Shown one piece after another: positions 1-11,790 of a DNA stretch of 64,000 nucleotides (position 1 is the stretch's first letter; every line of letters starts with the position of its first letter). Source of the DNA: Nipponacmea schrenckii (lineage: Eukaryota; Mollusca; Gastropoda; Lottiidae). Where the stretch lies: contig JAUJPP010000005.1 of assembly GCA_030562195.1 (NCBI GenBank), positions 6,258,826 to 6,322,825 of the forward strand. Reading direction: 5' to 3'. The translations under genes and the position numbers were made by a program. The notes beneath the pieces were generated by a model. The model saw only the letters and a list, made by a program, of their open reading frames with translations, had not been told where the DNA came from and did not search any database.

Positions 1-75
1 TCACGTCGCAGTGGCTCTTTGGGTTGAATGGCTTGTGCGAAGAGGTAGAGGTCCAGGGTTCGATTCCCGAGGTGA
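1..75 (+). tRNA. tRNA-like unit 1 (degenerate)
   Basis: A box-B motif (GGTTCGATTCC) lies at 57-67. The first seven bases pair with bases 69-75 except at one position, giving a 75-nt tRNA-sized unit. The D-arm region is abnormal and the T-stem keeps only three clear pairs. A TTTTT run at 94-98 could end Pol III transcription. The sequence upstream is outside the window, so a TATA box cannot be tested. It is a divergent tRNA gene or tRNA pseudogene. Confidence 0.4.
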
Positions 76-161
76 GAATGGAAAACATTGAAATTTTTGA
101 TATCTATTTAATTCTGATATAAATACATATAGGTATGTTAAAACACGTTGCTGAAGTGAAA

Positions 162-233
162 TCTCTGTAGCACAGTCGGTTGGATAGTATGCTTGGAAAG
201 CTACACGTCGAGGGTTCGAATCCCCTGTAGAGA
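162..233 (+). tRNA. tRNA-like unit 2 (degenerate, paired acceptor stem)
   Basis: This 72-nt unit has seven acceptor pairs (TCTCTGT with GTAGAGA, two of them G-U), an A-box-like TAGCACAGTCGG and a perfect B box GGTTCGAATCC. The T-stem is good. The anticodon loop reads TTGGAAA, which would give anticodon GGA, but the anticodon stem has only two pairs. TATAGG begins 34 nt upstream (128-133) and TTTT follows at 251-254. It is likely transcribable by Pol III; a working tRNA is doubtful. Confidence 0.5.
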
Positions 234-318
234 ATAGACCAAGCTCTTGATTTTGGACTCTTATTTATAACCGGATTCTATTGCATATAGGCATCTTAAA
301 ACTACCTGTTGTACAGAA

Positions 319-391
319 GTCGCTGTAGCTCAGTTGGTAGAGTGGTATGGTTGAAAAGACTGGAGTCGAGAGATCGATTCCCGGTGAAGCC
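319..391 (+). tRNA. tRNA-like unit 3 (degenerate)
   Basis: A near-perfect A box (TAGCTCAGTTGGTAGAGT) makes a four-pair D stem. The B box is altered to GATCGATTCC. Acceptor and T stems do not pair well. TATAGG lies at 286-291, 33 nt upstream, and TTTT at 398-401 follows within 7 nt. The promoter-like parts are better kept than the cloverleaf. Confidence 0.42.
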
Positions 392-462
392 CGGAGCTTT
401 TGTACAGAGTTTTAAACGTGATCTTATCCTATATAGGGTAGTTATTTCCAATAATATCGACA

Positions 463-534
463 ATCAAACCTTGGCTCAGCGGGTAAGACGGTAGACTTCT
501 TATCCTATCGTCGAGAGTTCGAACCCCGTTTGGT
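463..534 (+). tRNA. tRNA-like unit 4 (degenerate, paired acceptor stem)
   Basis: This 72-nt unit has seven acceptor pairs (ATCAAAC with GTTTGGT, one T-G), an A-box-like GGCTCAGCGGGTAAGAC and B box AGTTCGAACCC. The anticodon stem is mostly unpaired. TATATAGG at 430-437 ends about 25 nt upstream, and TTTT is at 559-562. It is either a decayed tRNA or a tRNA-like RNA gene. Confidence 0.45.
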
Positions 535-540
535 CCAACA

Positions 541-1300
541 ACAATTTGAGAGTTCCGATTTTGACATGGTAGCTTGAAGGCGGTGGCGATAATTGTTGGA
601 CGAACAACGACACATCATTGGTAAGTTATCTGTGGCACTGGAAGAGAAGAGAAGAAATTGAAATTGGTAGAAGTCTTTGATACCTGAAGACTCTGGGAGT
701 AATACCTGAAGACTCTGGGAGTAAATACCTGAAGACTCTGGGAATAATATCTAAGATCAGGAAACTCTAGAACTCAGATCTGAAGACTCTTGTATTGATT
801 CCCTGTAAATAAGTCCGATTATTCGGATTTTACAAATTTTTTAGGGTCTCGTTATCTCGGATTACCAATTTTAGATTCAGGCCGGTACAGGTCAAAATGT
901 TAAACCGTTCAAAAGGGAAGTTACGTACAGGCCGGTACAGGTCATTGAGTTAAAATGGGAACTTAGAAAAAAAAATATGTTTTCTGATGAAAAACTAATA
1001 ATAATAATAATTAAATTAAAAATTAAAATGGTGTAAAATGATACATTGGCGCCCTCTCTCTTTTATATCCTTTCTGTCTCTAATCCCTCCCTTCTCTACA
1101 TATCTTACCGTAGCTTCCGGTCTTGTCTACTGTTGCGTGTGGGCGTATGTTATCTTGCCTTTACGTGCACGTCAATTTATCATCTTCTTAACCTGGAATG
1201 AAACATAGTATTAATTATTGTATTGGTCATATTATTCATACACATTACGTCATCAACTATATTTACCGTTACTTACTATACCTTTACTTTTTTTTCTTGG
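541..1300. other. Gap between the two halves of the tRNA-like cluster, with short repeats
   Basis: No gene is seen. A unit of about 22 bp (core ACCTGAAGACTCTGGGA) is repeated three times at 680-746. The motif CAGGCCGGTACAGGTCA occurs twice, at 878-894 and 928-944. The rest is AT-rich unique sequence. Confidence 0.6.
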
Positions 1301-1371
1301 TCTTCAAGCGGGGTTCGAACCCTGGCTGTCTGGATGAAAGACCGACACGCAACCGCAAGCGCTACCACGCG
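1301..1371 (-). tRNA. tRNA-like unit 5 (degenerate)
   Basis: Read on the minus strand, a B box GGTTCGAACCC follows a four-pair anticodon stem with loop TTCATCC, which would give anticodon CAT. Acceptor arms do not pair. TATATAAGG starts 34 nt upstream (1397-1405). This is the only unit with no T-run close downstream. Confidence 0.38.
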
Positions 1372-1437
1372 ATATACAAAGTAATGATTTTTAGTACCTT
1401 ATATAGCAAGAGTTCATTTATAACCTGTAAAAATGGA

Positions 1438-1510
1438 TCACGCGAGGTAAGGTTCGAACCCTGGACGTCTCGTTTGAAGAGCAGACACTCTACCGACTGA
1501 GCTACTGTGA
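1438..1510 (-). tRNA. tRNA-like unit 6 (best A box)
   Basis: This is a 73-nt minus-strand unit with a textbook A box (TAGCTCAGTCGGTAGAGTG) and B box GGTTCGAACC. The anticodon loop TTCAAAC would give CAA. The acceptor has four outer pairs (TCAC with GTGA). TATAGG starts 33 nt upstream (1538-1543) and a TTTTT terminator (minus strand) lies 5 nt downstream at 1429-1433. Confidence 0.5.
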
Positions 1511-1580
1511 TATACAAGAACAACTAGTGATTAGTTGCCTATATCCCTAATACATAATTTGAATATGATAAAATAGTTTG

Positions 1581-1654
1581 GCTCGAGGTGGGAATCGATC
1601 CCTCGATACCTGACCAAATTGCAGGTGCATCGCTACCGACTGTGCTACGGCCCG
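1581..1654 (-). tRNA. tRNA-like unit 7 (degenerate)
   Basis: The A box TAGCACAGTCGGTAGCGA and an altered B box GATCGATTCC are present. The anticodon stem ACCTG/CAGGT is perfect but closes a nine-base loop, not seven. TATATAC starts 32 nt upstream, and TTTT on the minus strand lies 8 nt downstream (1570-1573). Confidence 0.42.
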
Positions 1655-1725
1655 CTGTAACATAATCACCAATTTAGTTGTATATACTCAATGAGAGATG
1701 GAGTTAAATTAATAAAAACACCCCT

Positions 1726-1800
1726 GGTTCACACGGGATTCGAACCCCGGCCGTCACGATGCATTACTATCCAGCACGCATCCGACTGAGCCACTACGTC
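1726..1800 (-). tRNA. tRNA-like unit 8 (degenerate)
   Basis: An A box TGGCTCAGTCGG and perfect B box GGTTCGAATCC are on the minus strand. Acceptor arms do not pair. TTTTT (minus strand) lies 8 nt downstream at 1714-1718. The nearest TATATA is about 45 nt upstream (1844-1849), further than in the other units. Confidence 0.42.
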
Positions 1801-1888
1801 GATGCAAACAATAGCTCAAATAGATACCGTATGAATTCATTTGTATATAAAACTATGAGTATATAGGAAATTGAGTTACCGTAATTTA

Positions 1889-1966
1889 TCGCCGCAGTGG
1901 TCTAACTGATAGCGAGTACATGCTGCTATACGATATTACTACCCGGGTTCGAGTCCTGTCCAACCC
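1889..1966 (+). tRNA. tRNA-like unit 9 (degenerate)
   Basis: The A-box region AGTGGTCTAACTGATAGCG resembles type II (Leu/Ser) tRNAs. The B box is GGTTCGAGTCC with a four-pair T stem. TATAGG starts 27 nt upstream (1862-1867) and TTTT at 1974-1977 lies 8 nt downstream. The strand is opposite to units 5-8. Confidence 0.42.
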
Positions 1967-2151
1967 ATACGGACTTTTGCCAATTTTTTTTCAATAAAGA
2001 AGACATTTTTTTTGGCCGGAAACCTTATTTTTACAATTTTATGAGACACATAAAGACCAAACTGATCCATTACGAAGAAAAAAACTGCTCAACTAACGGT
2101 TTTGTTTGTGTAATAAATCAAAATTAATTTGGTTAACATGTCTGCATAAAG

Positions 2152-2222
2152 AAAGAATCGAACACGTGGCCTCCGTTACCAAGTGCGCACGTGCATACCA
2201 CTGACCCAACTCAATCAAGTAT
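2152..2222 (-). tRNA. Possible tenth tRNA-like unit (weak)
   Basis: On the minus strand an A-box-like GGTCAGTGGTATGCA is followed about 40 nt later by GTGTTCGATTC. No TATATAGG and no T4 run are found at the usual distances, so this is weaker than units 1-9. Confidence 0.25.
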
Positions 2223-2231
2223 GACGTAAGC

Positions 2232-2365
2232 ATTTTGTAGTAAATACAAACACACCTAAATCCTCGAACATACCAGACGGTTTCAGCTTTAGAACATACC
2301 AGACACTGTTTTGATTCTCGAACATACCAGACGCTTTCCTGGTTCTCGAACATACCAGACGATTT
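2232..2365. repeat. Four-copy short tandem repeat
   Basis: The motif GAACATACCAGAC recurs four times at intervals of about 31 bp. The surrounding 1.97-3.05 kb is otherwise unique and AT-rich, with a C10 run near 2,601; no gene is seen in it. Confidence 0.7.
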
Positions 2366-3129
2366 CTCGTGTACTTAGTTACTGACCCACTTTATAAAAT
2401 GCATGCGTATTCTTCTTTTCAAGGGTAAAATACTAGACAAAAAAGACTGCGCAAAATATTTAAACAATAACAAGTAAATTTGATTTCACAAACAAAATCA
2501 CAGGTCACCAGAAAAGTAAACATACTCTGATCAAAAACACAACACAATAAAAATACTTCTTTTCAATCTTTCAATGTATCCTTGTTTAAATTTAAATTGA
2601 CCCCCCCCCCCTCCCAATCACCCTTTCCCTCCCTTATTTGCACCTACACAAGTTACTCTTGAAAAAGAGGAGGGGGGTGTTGTCATATATGCATCTTAAA
2701 ATGATAGTAGTATTGGATGACAATGGAAAACACAATGCAGTAGGCTCTTGGATCGCCTCTTCTCCTCTCCGATCCCCACTCTTTCCCATCAACAAAAGTT
2801 GCAAATACCATAATAAACACTGACAATCAATGTTGACAAGACATCGCATTTTCTTACACTAAATTTAATTAGGAAATGTGGTCAAATGTACCTAAAACTA
2901 GTGAAGCTTTTGTTTATTTTGTCCTTCGAACACCAAAATAGTCCGATCCTCAGCCCTTTGATCGTTATTTAGGAAGTATAAAGAGATACCACAGAGCTAC
3001 ATAGAGATCCGGACTCGTCTTACCAGCCGTGATTTCCAGAAAATAAAAAAAAATGGCGGTGAAGAAGAGGTTGGGGTTTAGTCGGTAGTAAAAAGACATT
3101 CATATGGGAAGTTGATAGTGGACTTTTGA

Positions 3130-5330
3130 CAGCCGAACTACTGCTTTAAACCACCGAATACCTGGAAACTGAAAACAAAATGGCGGATATAGATAAACTT
3201 TTAACAGCCGAACAACCTGATATCACCACCAAATGAAGAAGTCCGAAGCGACCGACACTACGTATGGCCTTCGCTAGCTATTTTCTGCCATATAACGACA
3301 AGAAACCGTTAAAAAGGTCTAAAGTTTCGGACTAGTGTCTTACACAATTAATATTGGTTAGACCTTAAACTACCGAACAACCTCAAATCACCACCGAACA
3401 ATTACACAAGGAGCAATAAGCTTGAATTGGGTGCCTATAAACAAGAAGTCCGAAACAAACGACTGCTAAATTTGACTTTTGATAGCTATTTTTGCAAGAT
3501 GAGGGAAAAACCATTCAAAATTGTCAGTAAGTTTCGGACTAGTGCCTTTCAGAACTAAAAAAACCCTAGCCTTTAAACTACCGAACCTTAGAATCTCACT
3601 ACCGAACAATTAAACTTGAAACAATTCTCTCTTATATCTGTGTTTTGCTAGCCATAAACAAGAAGTCCGAAACGAATGACCTCTCTATTTGGCCTTTCAT
3701 AGCTATTTTCTTCAAGGTGAGGGCAAAAGGACCATTAAACTAGTTAGTGATTTTCGGACTAGTGTCCTTCAGAAACTAAAAATGACTGGACTTTAAACTA
3801 CCGAACAACGAAATCTTACTACCGAACAATTCAACTAGAAAAATTTGATTAAAAACCTGTGTTTTGGTGCCATAAACAAAAAGTCCGAAACGAACGATCT
3901 CTATATCTGGAATTTGATAACCATTTACAACTAGATGAGACCAAAATCCCTTCAAAATAGTTGGTGAGTTTCGGACTAGTGCCTTTCAGAAGTAAAAAAA
4001 CTACTAGACTTTAAACTACCGATCAAAGGAATCTTACCACCGAACAATTGATCTAACAAAAAATTGATTGAAAATATGTGTTTGGCTGCCCACAAACATA
4101 AAGTCCGAAACATACGGCCACTATATTTTACCATAAATAGCTATTTACTGCCAGATGAGGGCAAAATCCCTTCAAAATGGCAAGTAAGTTTCGGACTAGA
4201 GCCCTTCACAACTAAAAATTACTAGACTTTAGACTACCGAACAACCCAATCTTACCACCAAACGATTGGTTTCCGAACAATTCTTTGAAAAGACAATGTT
4301 TGTCAGTTTAAAGAAGATGAGTTCGAAACATTCTACCCTTAAATTTGTCCTTTAGTAGTTATGTTCCACGGGAAGGGGGCAAAAACAATTTGAAATAGCC
4401 AATAGTGCCGGACTATTGTCTTTCGGAACTAAAATATGGGTAGGCTTTAAACTACCGAACAATGGAATCCTACCACCGAACACTTGAACTTCTACTTTTG
4501 CCTGCCCATAAACAATGAGTGCGAAACATTCTGACCATTTATTTGCTCCTTGAATGATATTTTCAGCAAAATAAGGGCAAAAAACATTCAAAATAGTCAG
4601 TAAATTTCGGACTAGTTCCAACCGAACTAAAATATTAGTACTTTAAACTGCCGAACGACGGAATCTTACCACCAAACGATTTGACTTGAATACTTTTCTT
4701 AAATAATCATGTTAGAATGTCCATAACGACGAGTCCGAAACATTCTGTCGACATGTTTTGACCTTGATAGTTGTTTTTTACATGATCAGGTGAAGGACCA
4801 TTCGGACTATACTATAAAAGTCACAATTCTTTGCTAATTCCGGCTACAAACCACAATGAATGCGTCAAAGTTCAACAATTAGCCCGTAAAATGAAACCGT
4901 TCTCACTATCTAAAGAGTAGACTTTAGACTACCGAACAATACTATTTAACTACCGAACAATCTAAGGCAAATTCTACCTTCAGAATATAAACAAATAATA
5001 TGCCTTAATTCTTGTATTTGTTTCATGTTTTGACAACAAAAGTCAAATGGGTCAAATGTAACGATTTGCAACAATTAGTTCATAAGATGGAAGAATTAAA
5101 TGGACGATGCACTTAAGACTACCGAACAACAAAGTACGACCACCGAACAATTTGTTTTGATAACTTTTCAAAGGAATTTTAAACACAAAAGTGAGATTTT
5201 AAGTACACTTAACGGTGCAAAATATATAATTTAGATGTATTAATTGAGCAACGTTTGAATATATGAAGTCACTTAAAACAACCGAATAACAGCGACCGTC
5301 TGCCAAAAGTCTAATTTTTGGTCTCAAATA
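3130..5330. repeat. ~217-bp tandem satellite with internal inverted motif
   Basis: TTTCGGACT recurs near 3325, 3532, 3752, 3968, 4189, 4406 (mutated), 4603 and 4800, giving a period of about 200-220 bp. Each unit also carries the reverse complement, AGTCCGAAA, some 85-95 bp earlier (near 3238, 3447, 3660, 3880, 4101, 4727; mutated at 4317 and 4519). Phrases such as ACTACCGAACAA also recur. Copies after 4.85 kb are badly decayed. No long ORF is present. Confidence 0.75.
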
Positions 5331-6881
5331 TAGTTAGAATGGAACGTTTCAAGGCTACTTATCAATTTATTCCAAAGTACAACTGGAAATGGAAATAAAA
5401 ACTTGGAATAATGAATTTCAAATAATATGGTAATCCTGGTAAAACATCAACAAATGAACCATCCAAAATAAATGCTGACAAATTATTCAAAAACGAAACT
5501 TTGTACATTTCAAGCTACCATGTACCATGAGATAAAAAAACAAATTTAAGCCCTTGCTGAATTTTGTATTTATTTCTCTTTACAGGTTATCCAAAACATT
5601 CAAGCGAAAGTTCAAATGATTGTTTCGGGAGTTTTCCTAGCCTACAAATTTAGAAAAAATGAAAAAATCTTTATTTTAAAAGTATAGTTTAAAATGATTT
5701 GTTTTACACCACAGTTCTTCCGATCATAGGTTGGCCAACAATTTAACAGCAGTCAAATTCATCCATTTTTTTATCGATTTAATTTATAAAACTATGACTT
5801 CTAAAAATCATTTTGAAAGTGTAACTTAGATTTCCAAGTGTTTTCCTAACATTTAAATTTCGAAAAAATGAAATATACTTTGTTTTAAAATGTCTATATT
5901 TTATATAGGAATACATTTAGTCCCAACACAAGTTAGCCGACGTTATTGTATATTTTGGAGCAATGTTCTTCCGAACCCAAAGTGGCCAACATTATCGTTA
6001 GGAGCATGTTCTTCCAAACACAAGCTAGCCAACGTTATCGTTAAATCACTGTTCACTGTTCATGCAAACACATTCTATCTAACACAGCACAGAGTATGCA
6101 ACCACTAGACTCAAACTTTTCAGTAGGCCCTCATGTTAAGGGAACATAACTGAGTTTAGGTCAGATTACAATTTTACAATGTTAACGACCATACTCAAAT
6201 GAATCTTTTGAAAGTACTATCAAATCAGGAAAGTTTTACATACCATCCATGGGTAATCCCGATTTATTTCCTGGAATTTTTGAGTGTGTCTGTAGATCTA
6301 TTTGAAACTTTTTTTTTTTCGCTTAGTTGATGTGGCAGTAAGGATAAGACACAGGAGCAGCATCTAGGCTAGGGCCTATTAAGCAGCACAGATCCTCACT
6401 GAATACTGTTTCACAACAGTTTGGCCTTACTTCTTAAGCACAAAGTGGGCGTCCTGGTGATCCATTCACTACGAAAAAAAACATGTGTCTATATTACTGG
6501 TATCTTTTATGATTGAATCTGCATTTAAATTTTTTGAGCACATAATACTTAAATCGTCAGGCCAACATCATTTCTGTCTATCTTTGGATGCTAATTATAA
6601 AAACCACAATGACGAAATTGGACATGAGATTAGCTTTAACATGCCACAAAATAGTCAAGGGGGTCTTTGCTCCACCATCTCTCTTCTGGTGGATCATCTT
6701 CCATGGTAGTTGCAACCTAAACGGAGCAAAGACCATATTGTAATGAACATCGTATCAAAATTGAGGTCAAACGATTTTAAATCATCGTTCAATACAGACC
6801 CCAATTTTAATACCAATATCATTACAATATAATTCTGAAAAAGAAAATCATTAGTTGGAAAGAGAAAATATATGATTAGTG
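5331..6881. other. AT-rich stretch without recognisable features
   Basis: Only short ORFs are present, with no domain that can be recognised. There is no repeat of note beyond two CTTCCRAAC/CCAAC-type fragments near 5.97-6.03 kb. Confidence 0.5.
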
Positions 6882-7535
6882 ACATAATAAAAACATAAAT
6901 ACATAATATATACATAATAAAAACATTAATATATAATATATACATAATAAAAACATTAATATACATAATATATACATAATAAAAACATCAATTAAAAAAA
7001 TATTAAAATACAAGGCATATAGGACAGAATTCACACACAAAACATAAACACACAAAAAATACACACACATAGGCCTACACATTAACACACAAAACATAAA
7101 ACAAAAAAATACACACACATAGGCCTACATGTTAACACACAAAACATAAACACACAAAAAATACACACACATAGGCCTACATGTTAACACACAAAACATA
7201 AACACACAAAAAATACACACACATAGGCCTACATGTTAACACACAAAACATAAACACACAAAAAATACACACACATAGGCCTACATGTTAACACACAAAA
7301 CATAAAGATTCTCACACAAGACATAAACATTCATACACAAAACATATCATTGCATTATATTTTCTGAAAAAGAAAAAATAATCATAATTAGTGACATATC
7401 AGAAACATCAATAAAAATATATTAAAATACAAGGCATATAGGACAGAATTCACACAAAAAACATAAAAAACACAAAACATACACATACAAGACATAAACA
7501 CTCATACACATTCATACACATGACATAAATAATAA
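6882..7535. repeat. AT- and CA-rich minisatellites
   Basis: Units of about 38 bp (ACATAATAAAAACATTAATA) fill 6882-6990. Units of about 55 bp containing ACACACATAGGCCTACATG are repeated about five times at 7030-7300. A decayed copy of both lies at 7370-7520. Short ORFs here are low-complexity artefacts. Confidence 0.75.
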
Positions 7536-7619
7536 ACTGGATCATGAAGAATAAACATCAATTTTCTTCATTTTTCATCATCAAATTACCATATACCATT
7601 TCACTAAAATAAAATAAAA

Positions 7620-7854
7620 GTCATCATTAGTGACAGACTTGTGAAACTCAGTAGATTGATGGACAAGTCATCATTAGTGACAGACTTGTGAAACTCAGTA
7701 GATTGATGGACAAGTCATCATTAGTGACAGACTTGTGAAACTCAGTAGATTGATGGACAAGTCATCATTAGTGACAGACTTGTGAAACTCAGTAGATTGA
7801 TGGACAAGTCATCATTAGTGACAGACTTGTGAAACTCAGTAGATTGATGGACAA
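7620..7854. repeat. 47-bp tandem repeat, five near-identical copies
   Basis: The unit begins GTCATCATTAGTGACAGACT and repeats with an exact 47-bp period. Copies are almost identical, so the expansion is recent. The stem ATTAGTGACA also occurs at 6871 and 7387. Confidence 0.9.
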
Positions 7855-8159
7855 TTCACTATTGATCACACTGTTACCAAGTTACATAGTTAATTGCTAG
7901 CACAATTTTGTCTTGACCCAAAGAAATTGATATATCAAAACTAAACTTACTCGTATTTCTAGCACATTTCACCAATATTATCATATTTCCACCAATATTA
8001 ACCATAATCTATAAAATTACAAATTAAGAAATAAGTTAACATGTTTTACAATTAAACAATGTATGCCTAAACGGACCATCTGACCAAGACGAGGTTCATG
8101 GGTTCTATAAGGAATTTGATGGTCTACCCAAAGAGGGGGTTAGATTAGACATTGATATA

Positions 8160-11100
8160 TCACCAATAAACCTACCAATCTACATCAAGTGTTGCCATAT
8201 TTCCACCATATATCCACCATTTCTACAACCATATTACCATAATCTATAAAAATAGCATTAAACATTATATATACTAAATATATTGATTGGTGAATCCAGT
8301 TTATTAATTGTAATATTTAAATATAAACCTACCAATCTACATCAAGTGTTGCCATATTTCTACTATACATCCACCATTTCTACAACCATATTACCATAAT
8401 CTATAAAAATAGCCTTAAACATTATATATACTAAATATATTGATTGGTGAATCCAGTTTATTAATTGTAATATTTAAATATAAACCTACCAATCTACATC
8501 AAGTGTTGTCATATTTCCACCATATATCCACCATTTCTACAACCATATTACCATAATCTATAAAAATAGCATTAAACATTATATATACTAAATATATTGA
8601 TTGGTGAATCCAGTTTATTAATTGTAATATTTAAATATAAACCTACCAATCTACATCAAGTGTTGTCATATTTCCACCATATATCCACCATTTCTACAAC
8701 CATATTACCATAATCTATAAAAATAACATGAAACATTATATATACTAAATAAATTGATTGGTGAATCCAGTTTATAAATTGTAATATTTAAATATAAACC
8801 TACCAATCTACATCAAGTGTTGTCATATTTCTATCATATATCCACCATTTTACAACCATATTACCATAATCTATAAAATAACATGAAACATTATATATAC
8901 TAAATATATTGATTGGTGAATCCAGTTTATTAATTGTAATATTTAAATATAAACCTACCAATCTACATCAAGTGTTGTCATATTTCCACTATATATCCAC
9001 CATTTCTACAACCATATTACCATAATCTATAAAAATAACATTAAACATTATATATACTAAATATATTGATTGGTGAATCCAGTTTATTAATTGTAATATT
9101 TAAATATAAACCTACCAATCTACATCAAGTGTTGTCATATTTCCACTATACATCCACCATTTGTACAACCATATTACCATAATCTATAAAAATAACATTA
9201 AACATTATATATACTAAATAAATTGATTGGTGAATCCAGTTTATTAATTGTAATATTTAAATATAAACCTACCAATCTACATCAAGTGTTGTCATATTTC
9301 CACCATATTTCCACCAATTTACCATATTACCATAATCTATAAAAATAACATTAAACATTATATATACTAAATATATTGATTGGTGAATCCAGTTTATTAA
9401 TTGTAATATTTAAATATAAACCTACCAATCTACATCAAGTGTTGTCATATTTCCACCATATATCCACCATTTCTACAACCATATTACCATAATCTATAAA
9501 AATAACATTAAACATTATATATACTAAATATATTGATTGGTGAATCCAGTTTATTAATTGTAATATTTAAATATAAACCTACCAATCTACATCAAGTGTT
9601 GTCATATTTCTACTATACATCCACCATTTGTACAACCATATTACCATAATCTATAAAAATAAGATTAAACATTATATATACTAAATAATATTGATTGGTG
9701 AATCCAGTTTATTAATTGTAATATTTAAATATAAACCTACCAATCTACATCAAGTGTTGTCATATTTCCTACTATATATCCACCATTTGTACAACCATAT
9801 TACCATAATCTATAAAAAAAAGCATTAAACATTATATATACTAAATATATTGATTGGTGAATCCAGTTTATTAATTGTAATATTTAAATATAAACCTACC
9901 AATCTACATCAAGTGTTGTCATATTTCCACCATATATCCATCATTTCTACAACCATATTACCATAATCTATAAAAATAACATGAAACATTATATATACTA
10001 AATATATTGATTGGTGAATCCAGTTTATTAATTGTAATATTTAAATATAAACCTACCAATCTACTTCAAGTCTTGTCATATTTCTACAATACATCCACCA
10101 TTTGTACAACCATATTACCATAATCTATAAAAATAAGATTAAACATTATATATACTAAATATATTGATTGGTGAATCCAGTTTATTAATTGTAATATTTA
10201 AATATAAACCTACCAATCTACATCAAGTGTTGTCATATTTCCACTATATATCCACCATTTGTACAACCATATTACCATAATCTATAAAAATAGCATTAAA
10301 CATTATATATACTAAATATATTGATTGGTGAATCCAGTTTATTAATTGTAATATTTAAATATAAACCTACCAATCTACATCAAGTGTTGTCATATTTCTA
10401 CTATATATCCACCATTTGTACAACCATATTACCATAATCTATAAAAATAGCATTAAACATTATATATACTAAATAAATTGATTGGTGAATCCAGTTTATT
10501 AATTGTAATATTTAAATATAAACCTACTAATCCACATCAAGTGTTGTCATATTTCCACCAAATATATCCACCATTTGTACAACCATATTACCATAATCTA
10601 TAAAAATAACATGAAACATTATATATACTAAATATATTGATTGGTGAATCCAGTTTATTAATTGTAATATTTAAATATAAACCTACCAATCTACATCAAG
10701 TGTTGTCATATTTCCACCATATATCCACCATTTTTACAACCATATTACCATAATCTATAAAAATAGCATTAAACATTATATATACTAAATATATTGATTG
10801 GTGAATCCAGTTTATTAATTGTAATATTTAAATATAAACCTACCAATCTACATCAAGTGTTGTCATATTTCCACCATATATCCACCATTTCTACAACCAT
10901 ATTACCATAATCTAAAAAAATAACATTAAACATTATATATACTAAATATTTGATTGGTGAATCCAGTTTATAAATTGTAATATTTAAATATAAACCTACC
11001 AATCTACATCAAGTGTTGCCATATTTCCACCATATATCCACCATTTTTACAACCATATTACCATAATCTATAAAAATAGCATTAAACATTATATATACTA

Positions 11101-11790
11101 AATAAATTGATTGGTGAATCCAGTTTATTAATTGTAATATTTAAATATAAACCTACCAATCTACATCAAGTGTTGCCATATTTCCACCATTTCCTACAAC
11201 CATATTACCATAATCTATAAAAATAACATTAAACATTATATATACTAAATATATTGATTGGTGAATCCAGTTTATTAATTGTAATATTTAAATATAAACC
11301 TACCAACCCTACATCAAGTGTTGCCATATTTCTACTATACATCCACCATTTCTACAACCATATTACCATAATCTATAAAATAACTTAAACATTATATATA
11401 CTAAATAAATTGATTGGTGAATCCAGTTTATTAATTGTAATATTTAAATATAAACCTACCAATCTACATCAAGTCTTGTCATATTTCTACTATACATCCA
11501 CCATTTTTACAACCATATTACCATAATCTATAAAATAAAATTAAACATTATAATACTAAATAAATTGATTGGTGAATCCAGTTTATTAATTGTAATATTT
11601 AAATATAAACCTACCAATCTACATCAAGTGTTGTCATATTTCTACCATATATCCACCATTTCTACAACCATATTACCATAATCTATAAAAATAATTTTAA
11701 TCAATATATATACTAAATATATTGATGGTTGAATCCAGTTTATAAATTGTAATATTTAAATATAAACCTACCAATCTACATCAAGTGTTG
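8160..11790. repeat. ~157-bp AT-rich satellite, about 23 copies
   Basis: CCTACCAATCTACATCAAGT recurs at 8171, 8328, 8485, 8642 and 8799 and onward, an exact 157-bp period at first with small indels later. Each unit ends with a conserved block containing TTGATTGGTGAATCCAGTTT. Variation is concentrated in the TTTCCACCATATATCC segment. There is no coding potential. A loose precursor (CATATTTCCACCAATATTA) lies at 7975-8025. Confidence 0.95.

Noticed and set aside
6694..7118. Ile/Met/Tyr-rich minus-strand ORFs
   Set aside because: Low-complexity translation of AT-rich minisatellites.
8160..11790. CRISPR-like regular repeats
   Set aside because: The whole unit repeats, with no unique spacers, and the DNA is eukaryotic.
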